DNA of 64,000 nt, from assembly GCA_025612245.1 (NCBI GenBank), contig JAAXKQ010000011.1, forward strand, positions 1 to 64,000, given 5' to 3'. Under the pieces are notes generated by a model. It was not told where the DNA came from, did not search any database, and saw only the letters and a program-made list of their open reading frames with translations. The DNA comes from Ignavibacteria bacterium (GTDB taxonomy: Bacteria; Bacteroidota; Ignavibacteria; Ignavibacteriales; SURF-24). The position numbers and the translations under genes are program-made. Positions 27,555 to 37,488 of the stretch are shown piece by piece (the stretch's first letter is position 1; the number at the start of each line of letters is the position of its first letter).

Positions 27555-30500
27555 ATGAAGATTACGAAAATCTTCTTTTCTAATATTATACTTATGGTTT
27601 TGATTCTCATGCAGGCTGTGGTTTTTGCTCAGTATGAGGAATCCGAAGATACTGAAAAACTGAAACTGGACTCTTTTAAGGAGGATGAGCAGCCCTCAGG
27701 CAATTACCTGAAGTCTCTGCCGGAAGGGATGAATATGCAGGGCTCGTGCCTGTATATACCGGTTTCTGTTTCTGTTCAGCACCAGGAACTGGGTGAATGC
27801 CTGCAGACAATTGCCAGACAGGCCGGAGTCAAGCTGATTTACAATGATGCACTTTTAACCAAAGACATCCTGGACCTCGACGTATCGCAGGAGCCTTTAA
27901 GTGACGTGCTAGATATGGTCCTTGCAGGCCGTGAGATTGGCTATAAGGAATTTGGAAAAGGACAGATAGTTTTGTGGAAAAAGAGGGACACTAAGGCTAC
28001 GTCACTCAAAAGCGGCGTAATTAAGGGTGTGATAAGGGATGAAAAAGGTGAAGGCCTGCTGGGCGCCAATGTGGTGCTCCTGGAAACCAATGCCGGATGC
28101 GCAACGGATCTGAATGGAAATTATATCATAAAAAATGTTAAGCCGGGACGTTATACAATTAAGGCCTCTTTTGTCAGCTACGAGCCTCTGGTAAAAAATG
28201 TAACTGTTGGAGAGGGGAAAACGGTTGAACTGGACTTTACACTGAAGCCTTCGGCTTTTCAGATCGGCGGAATTGAAGTAGTCGGCAAAACCGAACTACT
28301 GCCGACGGACGTTGCAACAAAGACAACGATCAACAGCGGTGAGATTGAGCATTATCAGGCTTCCAGTATCAAGGACGTACTGGACCTTGTTCCGGGTGTC
28401 CAGAAAACAGAAAACCCCGGAATCGGAAAAACGGGACAGGTGGCCGTGCGCGGCGATGACCAGGACCAGATTTCTGCACTCGGCACGCTGGTGGTTATCG
28501 ACAACTCGCCCGTTTCAAACAATGCAAACCTCCAGTTCGAAAGAATGCATAATGAAAATACCGGCTCTTCTAACATGGGCGGTGGCGTTGACCTGAGGAC
28601 AATACCCGCAGACAACATCGAATCAATTGAAATTATTACCGGCCTGCCGTCGGTCAGATATGGTGACGTAACCGAAGGCGTGATTAACATTAAAACCAAG
28701 GTCGGTTATCAGCCTCACCGTCTGAAACTTAAAAATAACCCGGATACACGTGAGGCTAACCTGGGTGGCGGCTTTAACCTTGGCCTGGGCGGACTGAGCT
28801 ATAACTTTAACGTTGCAAGGAGCGAAAGGGATTTAAGACTGAAGGGCGACGAATATACACGTATTACGGGGCAGACTATTTACTCAACTTCAGTCTTTGA
28901 CAACCAGCTTACCTTTAACCACAAGATTAACGGTCAGGTAATCTTCGACGAGGAACAGCCCAAAGGTGACGTCTACCAGACAAAAAACTATAACCGCGGC
29001 TTTTCACTCGGGTATTCCACCTGGGGAAAGTACGGCTATAACGACGGTACTTCGTCTCTGGAATATAATGCCTACCTGGATTTCAGAAAAGAAAACACCA
29101 TGCAGTCAAAGCTTGTTTCGGCCCTTTTAGCACTGGCGAACGGGGACACGGTTTCTTCTTACATCGGAAAGATGGAAACAAAGGGAAATGAATGGACGGC
29201 CGGGGGAAGGCTTGAATGGAACAAGACATTCTTTACCGGCGAGGTCGTTCATAATTTCATGCTCGGCTCAGAAATCCAGTACGACGCCAATACGGGCGAA
29301 GGACTGAAGCTCGACTCTGTATTCAACTATTATGGCCCTCAATCGGGAAGAAGATCCTATAAGTTTGACGATATTCCCGGGCAGACCCTTTTAAGCCTCT
29401 ATAGCCAGGATAAAATTACCTGGCACTTCATCTTCGACTATAACCTGGTCCTTGGCTTCAGGTATGAAATGTACCGTCCATTCCAGTTTAATCTTAAAGG
29501 ACTCTGGGGCGATGGCGACCTTGTAAAGTCTCACCAGGGCTCGTTCCTAAATCCAAGAATGAATTTCATGATATACTTCTCAAAGTATAATCAGCTCAGG
29601 CTCAGCGCCGGTACAACTTCCAAGTCGCCTGCCATGAGCACGCTTTACAAAATGCCGGAGACCTATACGTGGAGAAATCCTGTTGATGGCAAGAATTACT
29701 ATTACCAGTTCAACCTCAGGGTGCCTGAATTAAAAGGCTACAGGGAGTCGCAGTATGAAGTTGCCTACGACCACAAGTTTTTTAATTTCCTGGGGACTTC
29801 AATTTCTGCCTACTACAAGGACAGGAGGAATGAAAGCGAATCACAGTCACACCCCTTTATTCAGGCCTTTTCTGAAAATGGCGTGACGAAGGCATATTAC
29901 ATTACTTCTTATGACCTGCCCGAGAACCTGGGCTGGACAATTTCAAAAGGTTTGGAGTTTGCCTTAAGAACAAACAGAATTAAAGCCCTGAACATGGACT
30001 TTGAAATTACGGGTTCATACAACAGAAACAATACCGGCAATAGAATGACAAAGTACGACTTTGTGCCGGACCTTACGAAAGGGCAGTATCCTAACTATCA
30101 GCCTTCGGGCCTGGGTGTTGATACTCTGATGGCATTTACTTATTCCTCAGGAACATCCTGGAGGGATAAACTTCAGATTAATTACTATATGAAATACACC
30201 CTGCCTCCGCTCGGCCTCTGGGTTACGCTCAGAGCAGAACAGGTAGTTTTTGAAACCTCGCAGTCACTTGACCAGGAATATGAAAACTATGACCTCTTGA
30301 GCGAAAGCGACAAGGTGAACTACAGATTCCTGCGCGCAATTAAGCGTAAGGACTCAAAGTGGCTCTTTACGCTGAATATCAGCAAATCGCTTTCCAAGAA
30401 TGCTGAAATCTCTTTCTATGTGAATAACCTTCTGGATGATCCTGCAATATTCAGAACATATAGTTCACCAACTGTCATAAGCGAAACCGTCCGTAACCCG

Positions 30501-30566
30501 GAATTATTTTACGGGATAGAGTTCAGCTGTATTTTGGATGACCTCTTCAGAGGGGGCAGCAAATGA
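27555..30566 (+). CDS. TonB-dependent receptor with STN and carboxypeptidase-regulatory-like domains
   Basis: STN domain (YIPVSVSVQHQELGECLQTIARQAGVKLIY), CarboxypepD_reg-like segment, plug and long beta-barrel. Confidence 0.93.
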   Translation: MKITKIFFSNIILMVLILMQAVVFAQYEESEDTEKLKLDSFKEDEQPSGNYLKSLPEGMNMQGSCLYIPVSVSVQHQELGECLQTIARQAGVKLIYNDALLTKDILDLDVSQEPLSDVLDMVLAGREIGYKEFGKGQIVLWKKRDTKATSLKSGVIKGVIRDEKGEGLLGANVVLLETNAGCATDLNGNYIIKNVKPGRYTIKASFVSYEPLVKNVTVGEGKTVELDFTLKPSAFQIGGIEVVGKTELLPTDVATKTTINSGEIEHYQASSIKDVLDLVPGVQKTENPGIGKTGQVAVRGDDQDQISALGTLVVIDNSPVSNNANLQFERMHNENTGSSNMGGGVDLRTIPADNIESIEIITGLPSVRYGDVTEGVINIKTKVGYQPHRLKLKNNPDTREANLGGGFNLGLGGLSYNFNVARSERDLRLKGDEYTRITGQTIYSTSVFDNQLTFNHKINGQVIFDEEQPKGDVYQTKNYNRGFSLGYSTWGKYGYNDGTSSLEYNAYLDFRKENTMQSKLVSALLALANGDTVSSYIGKMETKGNEWTAGGRLEWNKTFFTGEVVHNFMLGSEIQYDANTGEGLKLDSVFNYYGPQSGRRSYKFDDIPGQTLLSLYSQDKITWHFIFDYNLVLGFRYEMYRPFQFNLKGLWGDGDLVKSHQGSFLNPRMNFMIYFSKYNQLRLSAGTTSKSPAMSTLYKMPETYTWRNPVDGKNYYYQFNLRVPELKGYRESQYEVAYDHKFFNFLGTSISAYYKDRRNESESQSHPFIQAFSENGVTKAYYITSYDLPENLGWTISKGLEFALRTNRIKALNMDFEITGSYNRNNTGNRMTKYDFVPDLTKGQYPNYQPSGLGVDTLMAFTYSSGTSWRDKLQINYYMKYTLPPLGLWVTLRAEQVVFETSQSLDQEYENYDLLSESDKVNYRFLRAIKRKDSKWLFTLNISKSLSKNAEISFYVNNLLDDPAIFRTYSSPTVISETVRNPELFYGIEFSCILDDLFRGGSK

Positions 30567-31684
30567 AAAAAGTTATAAAAATCAGAGCGACAATGAAAAA
30601 AGTAATTTTACCCGTAGTATTAATGTTTTTAATGTTTATGCAGGGATGCGCCGAAAAGGCTCCTCTTATGGCTGACGGGGAATCTAAGATGATTGTGAGG
30701 GCTTTCTGGAACAATTCAACTGACTCAATTCCTCATTACGTCCCGATGGCAAATGCCAAGGTGATATTGAACAGTGAATATGGATATATTGTTAAAAACA
30801 CCGATGCTAACGGTGTGCTGGAATTAAACAACCTGCCATGTGCAGTTTACAACGTTTCGGTCAGGATGCAGCATCCGATGGACCCAAGCGTATTGCTCGT
30901 CGGCACAAAGCTTTCAATTGGCACCTCAACAGAAAAAGCTGCCATTGATACGATTTTTGCAAAACCCGTCTCCAGCACAGGTATAGCCATAAATGAAATT
31001 TATGCCGCGGGCCCTGTAAGCAATCTTTACTGGTACGATCAGTTCATTGAGCTTTATAACTCCAGCGACAGCGTCAAATACCTGGACGGAATGATGGTGA
31101 TGCGCTTTTCAGGTAACAGCACCGGTAAGGGCCCTGGGGCTGACGAGGGGGATGACGGGGATATAGACGGCCTTACTTATGCATTTAAGTTCCCGGGAAA
31201 GTGCGGAGAAAAGAATTATCCATTCCCTCCAAAGACCTTTCTCGTGCTGGCTTCTAATGCCATTAACCACCAGAAGAACTACAGCACGAGCGTGGACCTT
31301 TCACATGCCGACTGGGAGTTCTACAACCAGTATTCTGCTTTGGATATGGATAACCCGAAGGTTCCGAACCTGATCAATATGCGTCCTGATATTACGGCTG
31401 ATTTTGTCATTGCCCTTACAAATGACATCGTCGTTCTTTCAAACGGGAAGGACCAGAACTGGCAGGATGGAATAGATATTTCTACAATTCTGGATGCCGT
31501 TGAATACCAGACAACTGCAACCGTCCAGAAGACACTTGATCCTAGGTTGGACAGGGGATATGTGCTTTCACCCCCAAGATATAGCGGCAGGTCAATTCAA
31601 AGAAGAGAGGCCGGTGTAGATACAAACGACGGCTCTGTTGACTGGGAGACCTTAGCACATCCGACGCCGGGATATCAAAAGTAA
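30563..31684 (+). CDS. DUF4876-like lipoprotein
   Basis: Lipobox 'FMQGCAEK', beta-sandwich followed by LTD-like 'IAINEIYAAGPVSNLYWYDQFIELYNSSDSVKYLDGMMV'. Overlaps the TonB receptor by 4 bp. Confidence 0.7.
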   Translation: MKKVIKIRATMKKVILPVVLMFLMFMQGCAEKAPLMADGESKMIVRAFWNNSTDSIPHYVPMANAKVILNSEYGYIVKNTDANGVLELNNLPCAVYNVSVRMQHPMDPSVLLVGTKLSIGTSTEKAAIDTIFAKPVSSTGIAINEIYAAGPVSNLYWYDQFIELYNSSDSVKYLDGMMVMRFSGNSTGKGPGADEGDDGDIDGLTYAFKFPGKCGEKNYPFPPKTFLVLASNAINHQKNYSTSVDLSHADWEFYNQYSALDMDNPKVPNLINMRPDITADFVIALTNDIVVLSNGKDQNWQDGIDISTILDAVEYQTTATVQKTLDPRLDRGYVLSPPRYSGRSIQRREAGVDTNDGSVDWETLAHPTPGYQK

Positions 31685-31905
31685 AGATCCGAGGATCTGC
31701 CGAAAGGCCAAGGTCAATTATATATTGCTATTACTCTCTCCTAAGATACAGGCATGAGTAGACTTCTATTAAGAATCTGCTGCAACGATTTTGAATAATA
31801 AAAGTTCTACTCTGCCTACTATCTGGGTCGATAAAATAACTATTGGATGCCCCGGCCAAAAAGGGACATCCGGAAAAGAGAAAAGTGCAGGAGCTTGAAA
31901 AATAG

Positions 31906-33366
31906 ATGAAGAAAAGTTTACTAATTACAGTTTTTACATTATCCGTATTTGTATCGTTTTCCCGTGCACAGAATGTCAGGATACAGTCTTTAGGCGGAAT
32001 TAAATATGGCCTTATTGACCAGGATAATTCCCTGAATATTTATGACTTCGGAAAAAATCCTGCCTGGCTCATAAATGATGAAAAACAGATATGGCTTAAG
32101 GTGACCCCATCATTCGACAGGCAATGGGGCGATTATAAAAGGCTTTACGATTTTAAGTCCTCCAATCAGGGAGGAATGTCTTTTACGGGATTAAAGCCGC
32201 TTGGTAATAATGGCACCTTCCTTGGAAGCGCTTCCTATGTGTATGAGCAGAGAAAAGATGTTACTAGGATACTGAAGAGAAATCCTTACGATGGACAGTC
32301 GTTTTTCCCCACGGACACTACGACGGGAAACTTCAAGTACGACGGACCGGTTGTGGGCTTTGCATACAGCTTTGAGCTCTTTCCTAAGATGTTCTTAGGT
32401 ACTGCTGTTAACTACCAGGTACTGGACGGGCTGAAGAATATTTATTCAATGGCTAAGACCGTCTACAGGGACGTCAATGGAAAGGCTGGCCTTGCATACG
32501 CATTTTCCGATAATTGCGTCCTGGGTCTGGATTATGGAATCTTCAGCAACCAGGAATCACTCGAAATGAAAAATGAGATCTCGCAGACCGAGGTCCAGAT
32601 TTTCAACTTCAGGGGTGATACCTACTCTACTTTTATCAGAAAAACATCGGTTGAGCAGAAAATCCGCCAGATGGGGCAGACTCTGGGCACTCAGGTTTAC
32701 TGCAGGCCTTCAGAGAATCTGGAACTGGCGCTTAAAGGCGAATACCTCAACTCGGGAGCAAAGGTCCTTTTGCCTCAGCAGAACTTAAAAGAGTTTGAAG
32801 AGGGGTATTCAAGCCTCGAAAATTATAATATAGATTTTGAGGCAAGATGCCGGCTGTCAAATAATCTTACTCTGGGTGCCGAACTGGGGTATTCAAAGGA
32901 TGATTCCTGGTCCAAAAACTCGGAGCTCAATCTCTTATTGTGGAAGTGGGATGTTAAGAGAACCGTGCTTGGACTTGGAGCTACATACGACCTTAAAGCC
33001 CTGGACCTCCTGGTGGGATTTGATTATGAAGTCAACCTCATTAAGGCTGACTCATCAAAATATATCGACTCAAAGTTCCGCAACATTTCCTCTACAAACG
33101 GCATTCTCCGCCTGGGAGGCGAGCAGAGGATTTACGGCGACCTTTACCTGAGGGCGGGTTACAACTATGGGCATGAACAGTTCGACATAGTCTACGGTGG
33201 CAGCGACGTTGCAGTAAATTACGGAACATTCGGGCTCGGTCTTGACCTGTTTGGGGCAAGGGTGGACGTTTTCATGCAGTACGGAAAGGCTGCGCCACAG
33301 AGTTACTCTGATATCTCAAGGGATCATTTGAGTGCAGCTGCTACTTTAAGATTGAACTCTTTTTAA
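31906..33366 (+). CDS. Outer-membrane beta-barrel protein (DUF6850-like)
   Basis: Signal peptide; 'LGGIKYGLIDQDNSLNIYDFGKNPAWLINDE'; alternating barrel strands. Follows the DUF4876-like gene. Confidence 0.6.
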   Translation: MKKSLLITVFTLSVFVSFSRAQNVRIQSLGGIKYGLIDQDNSLNIYDFGKNPAWLINDEKQIWLKVTPSFDRQWGDYKRLYDFKSSNQGGMSFTGLKPLGNNGTFLGSASYVYEQRKDVTRILKRNPYDGQSFFPTDTTTGNFKYDGPVVGFAYSFELFPKMFLGTAVNYQVLDGLKNIYSMAKTVYRDVNGKAGLAYAFSDNCVLGLDYGIFSNQESLEMKNEISQTEVQIFNFRGDTYSTFIRKTSVEQKIRQMGQTLGTQVYCRPSENLELALKGEYLNSGAKVLLPQQNLKEFEEGYSSLENYNIDFEARCRLSNNLTLGAELGYSKDDSWSKNSELNLLLWKWDVKRTVLGLGATYDLKALDLLVGFDYEVNLIKADSSKYIDSKFRNISSTNGILRLGGEQRIYGDLYLRAGYNYGHEQFDIVYGGSDVAVNYGTFGLGLDLFGARVDVFMQYGKAAPQSYSDISRDHLSAAATLRLNSF

Positions 33367-33387
33367 GATAAAGTTACTGGAGAAGAA

Positions 33388-35616
33388 ATGAAAAATTTAA
33401 TACGTTCGGTTGTCTTTTGTGTATTAGTCTTTGCGGTTTCTTTTTCATCTCTAAATGCAGGAGAATGGAAAAAAGTTACGCCGTCTCCAATGGAGTCATT
33501 ATTATATAAAATATATTTCAAAAATCCGGCACTTGGCTTTGCTTCGGGCGCTAACGGGGTGATCTATAGAACCCTGAATGGCGGCCACGACTGGACGGAA
33601 ATATACAGGGATCCAAATGCAGGCGACCTGGGCGAAATATTCTTCCTGAACAGCACCACCGGATTCGTAGGCGGAAAAGGCGGCAGGCTCCTTAAGACGG
33701 TTGACGGAGGAAACAGCTGGGCTCCCGTGGCTCTTAACGGCGTTACTACCGAAATCAAGTCGATTTACTTCTTAAACGATATGACGGGATGGATTCTCGC
33801 AAGTGAGTACGGAATTCTGATGACAAATGACGGCGGGGCTACCTGGACTACTGTAAAGTCCTTGCCTACGGTAAAGATGGACAGGCTTGCTTTCTGGGAT
33901 AATACTCACGCCGTTGCCGTGGGAATGTCTGCTACAGAGCTCTATTATACCACTGACGGAATAAACTGGACAAAATCAAAGGCCGCTCCTTTTGGAGGTT
34001 TCACCTATACCAAGTATGAACTGAAGGATGTATATGCCGTTGACGCAAATAACATTTACGGCGTCGGCTGGGGAAGTCTTATTGGCATACAGCCGACAAT
34101 TCTTCTTAAATCCTCCGATGGCGGTGCCAGCTGGCAGTTTTCAGTGCAGGAGGCTTCAAACAGGACTTACGACAACCTCAATGGTGTCTATTTTAAGGAT
34201 GCCCTTCACGGGATTGCTGCCGGGGGAGGCTCCAGGGGAAGCGTTATAATTAGAACCAGCGACGGCGGACAGAACTGGATTCCACTCGAAATCCCAATGG
34301 GCCCGACACTTTATTCACTCTCGGCTATTGGCGACGAGGTCTGGGTTGCCGGAAGCGGCGGTGCAATCATGTACTCACCGGACTTCGGAAACAGCTGGCA
34401 GCAGCAGATGGTAGTTCCAAACGTGTCTTTGAATGCCATTCAGTTTGCTTCAGATAAAATTGCTTTTGCCGCGGGCAGCGACGGATCTTTCTTTAGGTCT
34501 ACTGACGGCGGTAATTCATGGAGCAATAAATATTTAAGGATAAACCATGTTTCGCCCGACGTACAGGACATCTTTTTCCTGAACGACAAGGTCGGCTACG
34601 CATCTTTTTCTTATAAAATGATTGCAAAGACGACAGACGGAGGTGACTCATGGAAAGCCGTTCTGGCCGATACAACCGATGCTGCACTGGCTTCCTATGG
34701 AATCTATTTCTTCAACGAGCTCTCGGGCTACGTTGTAGGTAAATCAGGCAGTAAAATTGATGCTATATATAAGACCGTCGATGGGGGCCAAAGCTGGGAG
34801 GCCAAAACCGGACTCCTTTCTGCTAACCTCAGGGACGTGGCGTTTTGTGACGAAAACAGGGGCATCATTGTAGCCGAGGGCCTTAAGGGCATGTATACTG
34901 CTGATGGCGGAAAAACCTGGAATCCCTCGAAGTTTAACGGCCTTACGGGGAAAACTCCGAACTTGATGAAAGTAAGCTTCCTTAGTCCTTCTAACGCGGT
35001 TGCCGTAGGAAATACCTGCATCTTTAAGTCCTCCGACGGCGGCGCAAACTGGGATTATGTTGCCGTGGATGGACTCATTGAAAATCTTACGGGACTGACT
35101 TTCCAGGATGCCCAGAAGGGATGGGCGGTTGGGACATATATTACCACGCCAAAAAAACTTGGAATTTACCAGACGAACGACGGCGGCAGCAGCTGGTCGT
35201 ATATAACGGATACCACAGTATTTACTAAAAATGAAACCGTGTATAACGTCGCTCTGGATAAAAGCGGAAACCTTTGGATCAGCGGCTCAAAGGGAGCTAT
35301 CTTTACCAATAGTTCAACCCTGGGCGTTGAAACCGGCAGGGGACAAAAGCCCGGAGCTTATGCCCTCATGCAGAACTACCCCAATCCCTTCAATCCCTCA
35401 ACCGTGATTGAATACAAAATGGCTGAAAACGGTTTCGTCCACCTTGGAGTTTATGATCCCTTGGGCAGGCTAGTAGGGGACCTGGTAAATGAGTACCAGA
35501 GTGCCGGTACACATAAGGTTAACTTTGACGCCGGAAGACTTTCCAGCGGGGTTTATTTCTACTCTCTTGGCGTAAATGGAAATCTGATAACAAGGAAAAT
35601 GTCTATAGTAAAATAA
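33388..35616 (+). CDS. Secreted BNR/Ycf48-like repeat protein with T9SS type A sorting domain
   Basis: Many 'TTDGGxSW' repeats; C-terminal 'NYPNPFNPSTVIEYKMAENGFVHLGVYDPLGR...FDAGRLSSGVYFYSL'. Confidence 0.93.
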   Translation: MKNLIRSVVFCVLVFAVSFSSLNAGEWKKVTPSPMESLLYKIYFKNPALGFASGANGVIYRTLNGGHDWTEIYRDPNAGDLGEIFFLNSTTGFVGGKGGRLLKTVDGGNSWAPVALNGVTTEIKSIYFLNDMTGWILASEYGILMTNDGGATWTTVKSLPTVKMDRLAFWDNTHAVAVGMSATELYYTTDGINWTKSKAAPFGGFTYTKYELKDVYAVDANNIYGVGWGSLIGIQPTILLKSSDGGASWQFSVQEASNRTYDNLNGVYFKDALHGIAAGGGSRGSVIIRTSDGGQNWIPLEIPMGPTLYSLSAIGDEVWVAGSGGAIMYSPDFGNSWQQQMVVPNVSLNAIQFASDKIAFAAGSDGSFFRSTDGGNSWSNKYLRINHVSPDVQDIFFLNDKVGYASFSYKMIAKTTDGGDSWKAVLADTTDAALASYGIYFFNELSGYVVGKSGSKIDAIYKTVDGGQSWEAKTGLLSANLRDVAFCDENRGIIVAEGLKGMYTADGGKTWNPSKFNGLTGKTPNLMKVSFLSPSNAVAVGNTCIFKSSDGGANWDYVAVDGLIENLTGLTFQDAQKGWAVGTYITTPKKLGIYQTNDGGSSWSYITDTTVFTKNETVYNVALDKSGNLWISGSKGAIFTNSSTLGVETGRGQKPGAYALMQNYPNPFNPSTVIEYKMAENGFVHLGVYDPLGRLVGDLVNEYQSAGTHKVNFDAGRLSSGVYFYSLGVNGNLITRKMSIVK

Positions 35617-35688
35617 TTTTCAGGGCAATAGGCAGACTCGTCTCATGCTCAATTGCCCTTTATCGTACTTTTAATAAGAAGGAAATAA

Positions 35689-37440
35689 ATGCACTTTGTG
35701 AGATCTTTATTTTTAGGTTTTATCTGCTTTTGCCTGATGTATTCCATCAGCATGGCCCAGATCCCGGGGGGATATGAAAAGGGGCTGTCTACAATCAGCA
35801 AAAAAGAGATTTATGAGAGTATTTCAGTTCTTGCTGCCGACAGCATGAAAGGTCGCCCGGCAGGCAGCCGGGAAAATCTTACTGCAGCAAGATACATTGC
35901 AGAAAGATTCAGGCAGTACGGCTTAAAGCCGTTGTTCAAGTCGACAAGAAAAAATATAAATAAAAATGCCGACAATGAGGATGTATCCGACCTTTCGGCC
36001 TCGGACGACCCGTCGCAGGATGACCTGTATCTTCAGAAATTTGTGATCAAAAAGTTTAAGCTTTCGGATAATAACAGCCTCAGCATAAGCAGTAATTTTG
36101 CAAACGGGAGTTCAAAGCTTTCATATAAATACCTGACCGATTTCCTGGTCCAGTTTCCCGTTCCTGAAAACCTTAACACCTCGGCACCCATCGTCTTTGC
36201 CGGATACGGGATCGACAAGGGGGAAAAGGGCTACAGCGATTACCTGGATAAAGACGGGAAAAGTCTGGATGTAAGAAATAAAATTGTAGTGGTTGTGGAT
36301 GGTTTCCCGCAGGAACGCGATACCTTAAGCCTTTTTTCAAAATCCAAGAACGCTCTTTACCGGAACATTCTGCGGAAAGCAGACCTGGCGCAAGAAAAAG
36401 GGGCTCTGGCAGTAATTGTTATAGGCTCTCCTTTTAAGAATGAACCCCCGATGAACATCAGGTGTGAAAAAATGCTGCACAACTTTCAGAGGGAAACTTT
36501 CTGCATCCCCGGCCTGGAGAAAAGGGAGATTCCAATAATCTACGTTTCACAGAAAATCCTGAACGACCTATTTGAAGGCAGCGGAAAAAAGGCAGTTGAG
36601 ATTCTGGAGAACATAGACAAAAGCCTTAAGCCTGAATCCTTTGAAATAAAGGACAAGACTCTGAGCCTTGAAATCGGCTTTGACGAGGATATGCTGAAGA
36701 CACAGAATGTCATTGGCGTAATTGAAGGTACCGATCCGGTCCTGAAAAATGAATTTGTCGTTATTGGAGCCCATTATGACCACATAGGTCTGGGCTATTA
36801 CGGGACGAGCGACAAAAACAGCATCGGGAAAATTCACAACGGTGCCGATGATAATGCTTCGGGCGTAAGCGGACTTTTGGAAATTGCAGAAGCGTTTTCA
36901 AAGTGCCCGGCTAAAAGAAGCATACTGTTCATCTCTTTTTCAGGTGAGGAGAACGGGATGCTTGGTTCCAAGTATTATGTCAACTCACAGCCACTTAAGC
37001 CTCTGGACAAGACGGTAGCAATGCTGAACCTGGATATGATTGGCCGTAATGAAAGGAATGAATTGTGGTTGGGCGGGGCATTCTACAGTACAGACATAAT
37101 AAAGGTTGCCGAAAGGGCAAACAAAGAAGTTTCTATGAATTTACTTTATAATACAGGTCTTTATACACTCGGCAGCGACCAGGCTTCTTTCTTAAGGAAA
37201 GGAATTCCGTCGCTGTATTTCTTTTCCGGGATACATGAGGATTATCATATGCCTACGGACGACATAGAAAAAATTGACGTCCAGAAAGTGGAGAATGTAT
37301 CGAAGCTGGCATACTTAACGGCATGGATTTCGGGAAATGAAGCTGTTAAAGCTGCATTCAGGGAAGTATCGATGAAGGAAAGAGCCGAAATAGTGCGTGA
37401 ATCCAGGATTCGCCAGGAAAAGTTAAAACAGAATAAGTAA
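35689..37440 (+). CDS. M28-family zinc peptidase with PA-like insert
   Basis: VIGAHYDHIG, NGADDNASGVSGLLE, FSGEENGMLGSKYY, NLDMIGR. Confidence 0.92.
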   Translation: MHFVRSLFLGFICFCLMYSISMAQIPGGYEKGLSTISKKEIYESISVLAADSMKGRPAGSRENLTAARYIAERFRQYGLKPLFKSTRKNINKNADNEDVSDLSASDDPSQDDLYLQKFVIKKFKLSDNNSLSISSNFANGSSKLSYKYLTDFLVQFPVPENLNTSAPIVFAGYGIDKGEKGYSDYLDKDGKSLDVRNKIVVVVDGFPQERDTLSLFSKSKNALYRNILRKADLAQEKGALAVIVIGSPFKNEPPMNIRCEKMLHNFQRETFCIPGLEKREIPIIYVSQKILNDLFEGSGKKAVEILENIDKSLKPESFEIKDKTLSLEIGFDEDMLKTQNVIGVIEGTDPVLKNEFVVIGAHYDHIGLGYYGTSDKNSIGKIHNGADDNASGVSGLLEIAEAFSKCPAKRSILFISFSGEENGMLGSKYYVNSQPLKPLDKTVAMLNLDMIGRNERNELWLGGAFYSTDIIKVAERANKEVSMNLLYNTGLYTLGSDQASFLRKGIPSLYFFSGIHEDYHMPTDDIEKIDVQKVENVSKLAYLTAWISGNEAVKAAFREVSMKERAEIVRESRIRQEKLKQNK

Positions 37441-37488
37441 TGCAGAAGTTTTAATAATTATTATCAATCTATAGCATGGAGTTATTAC

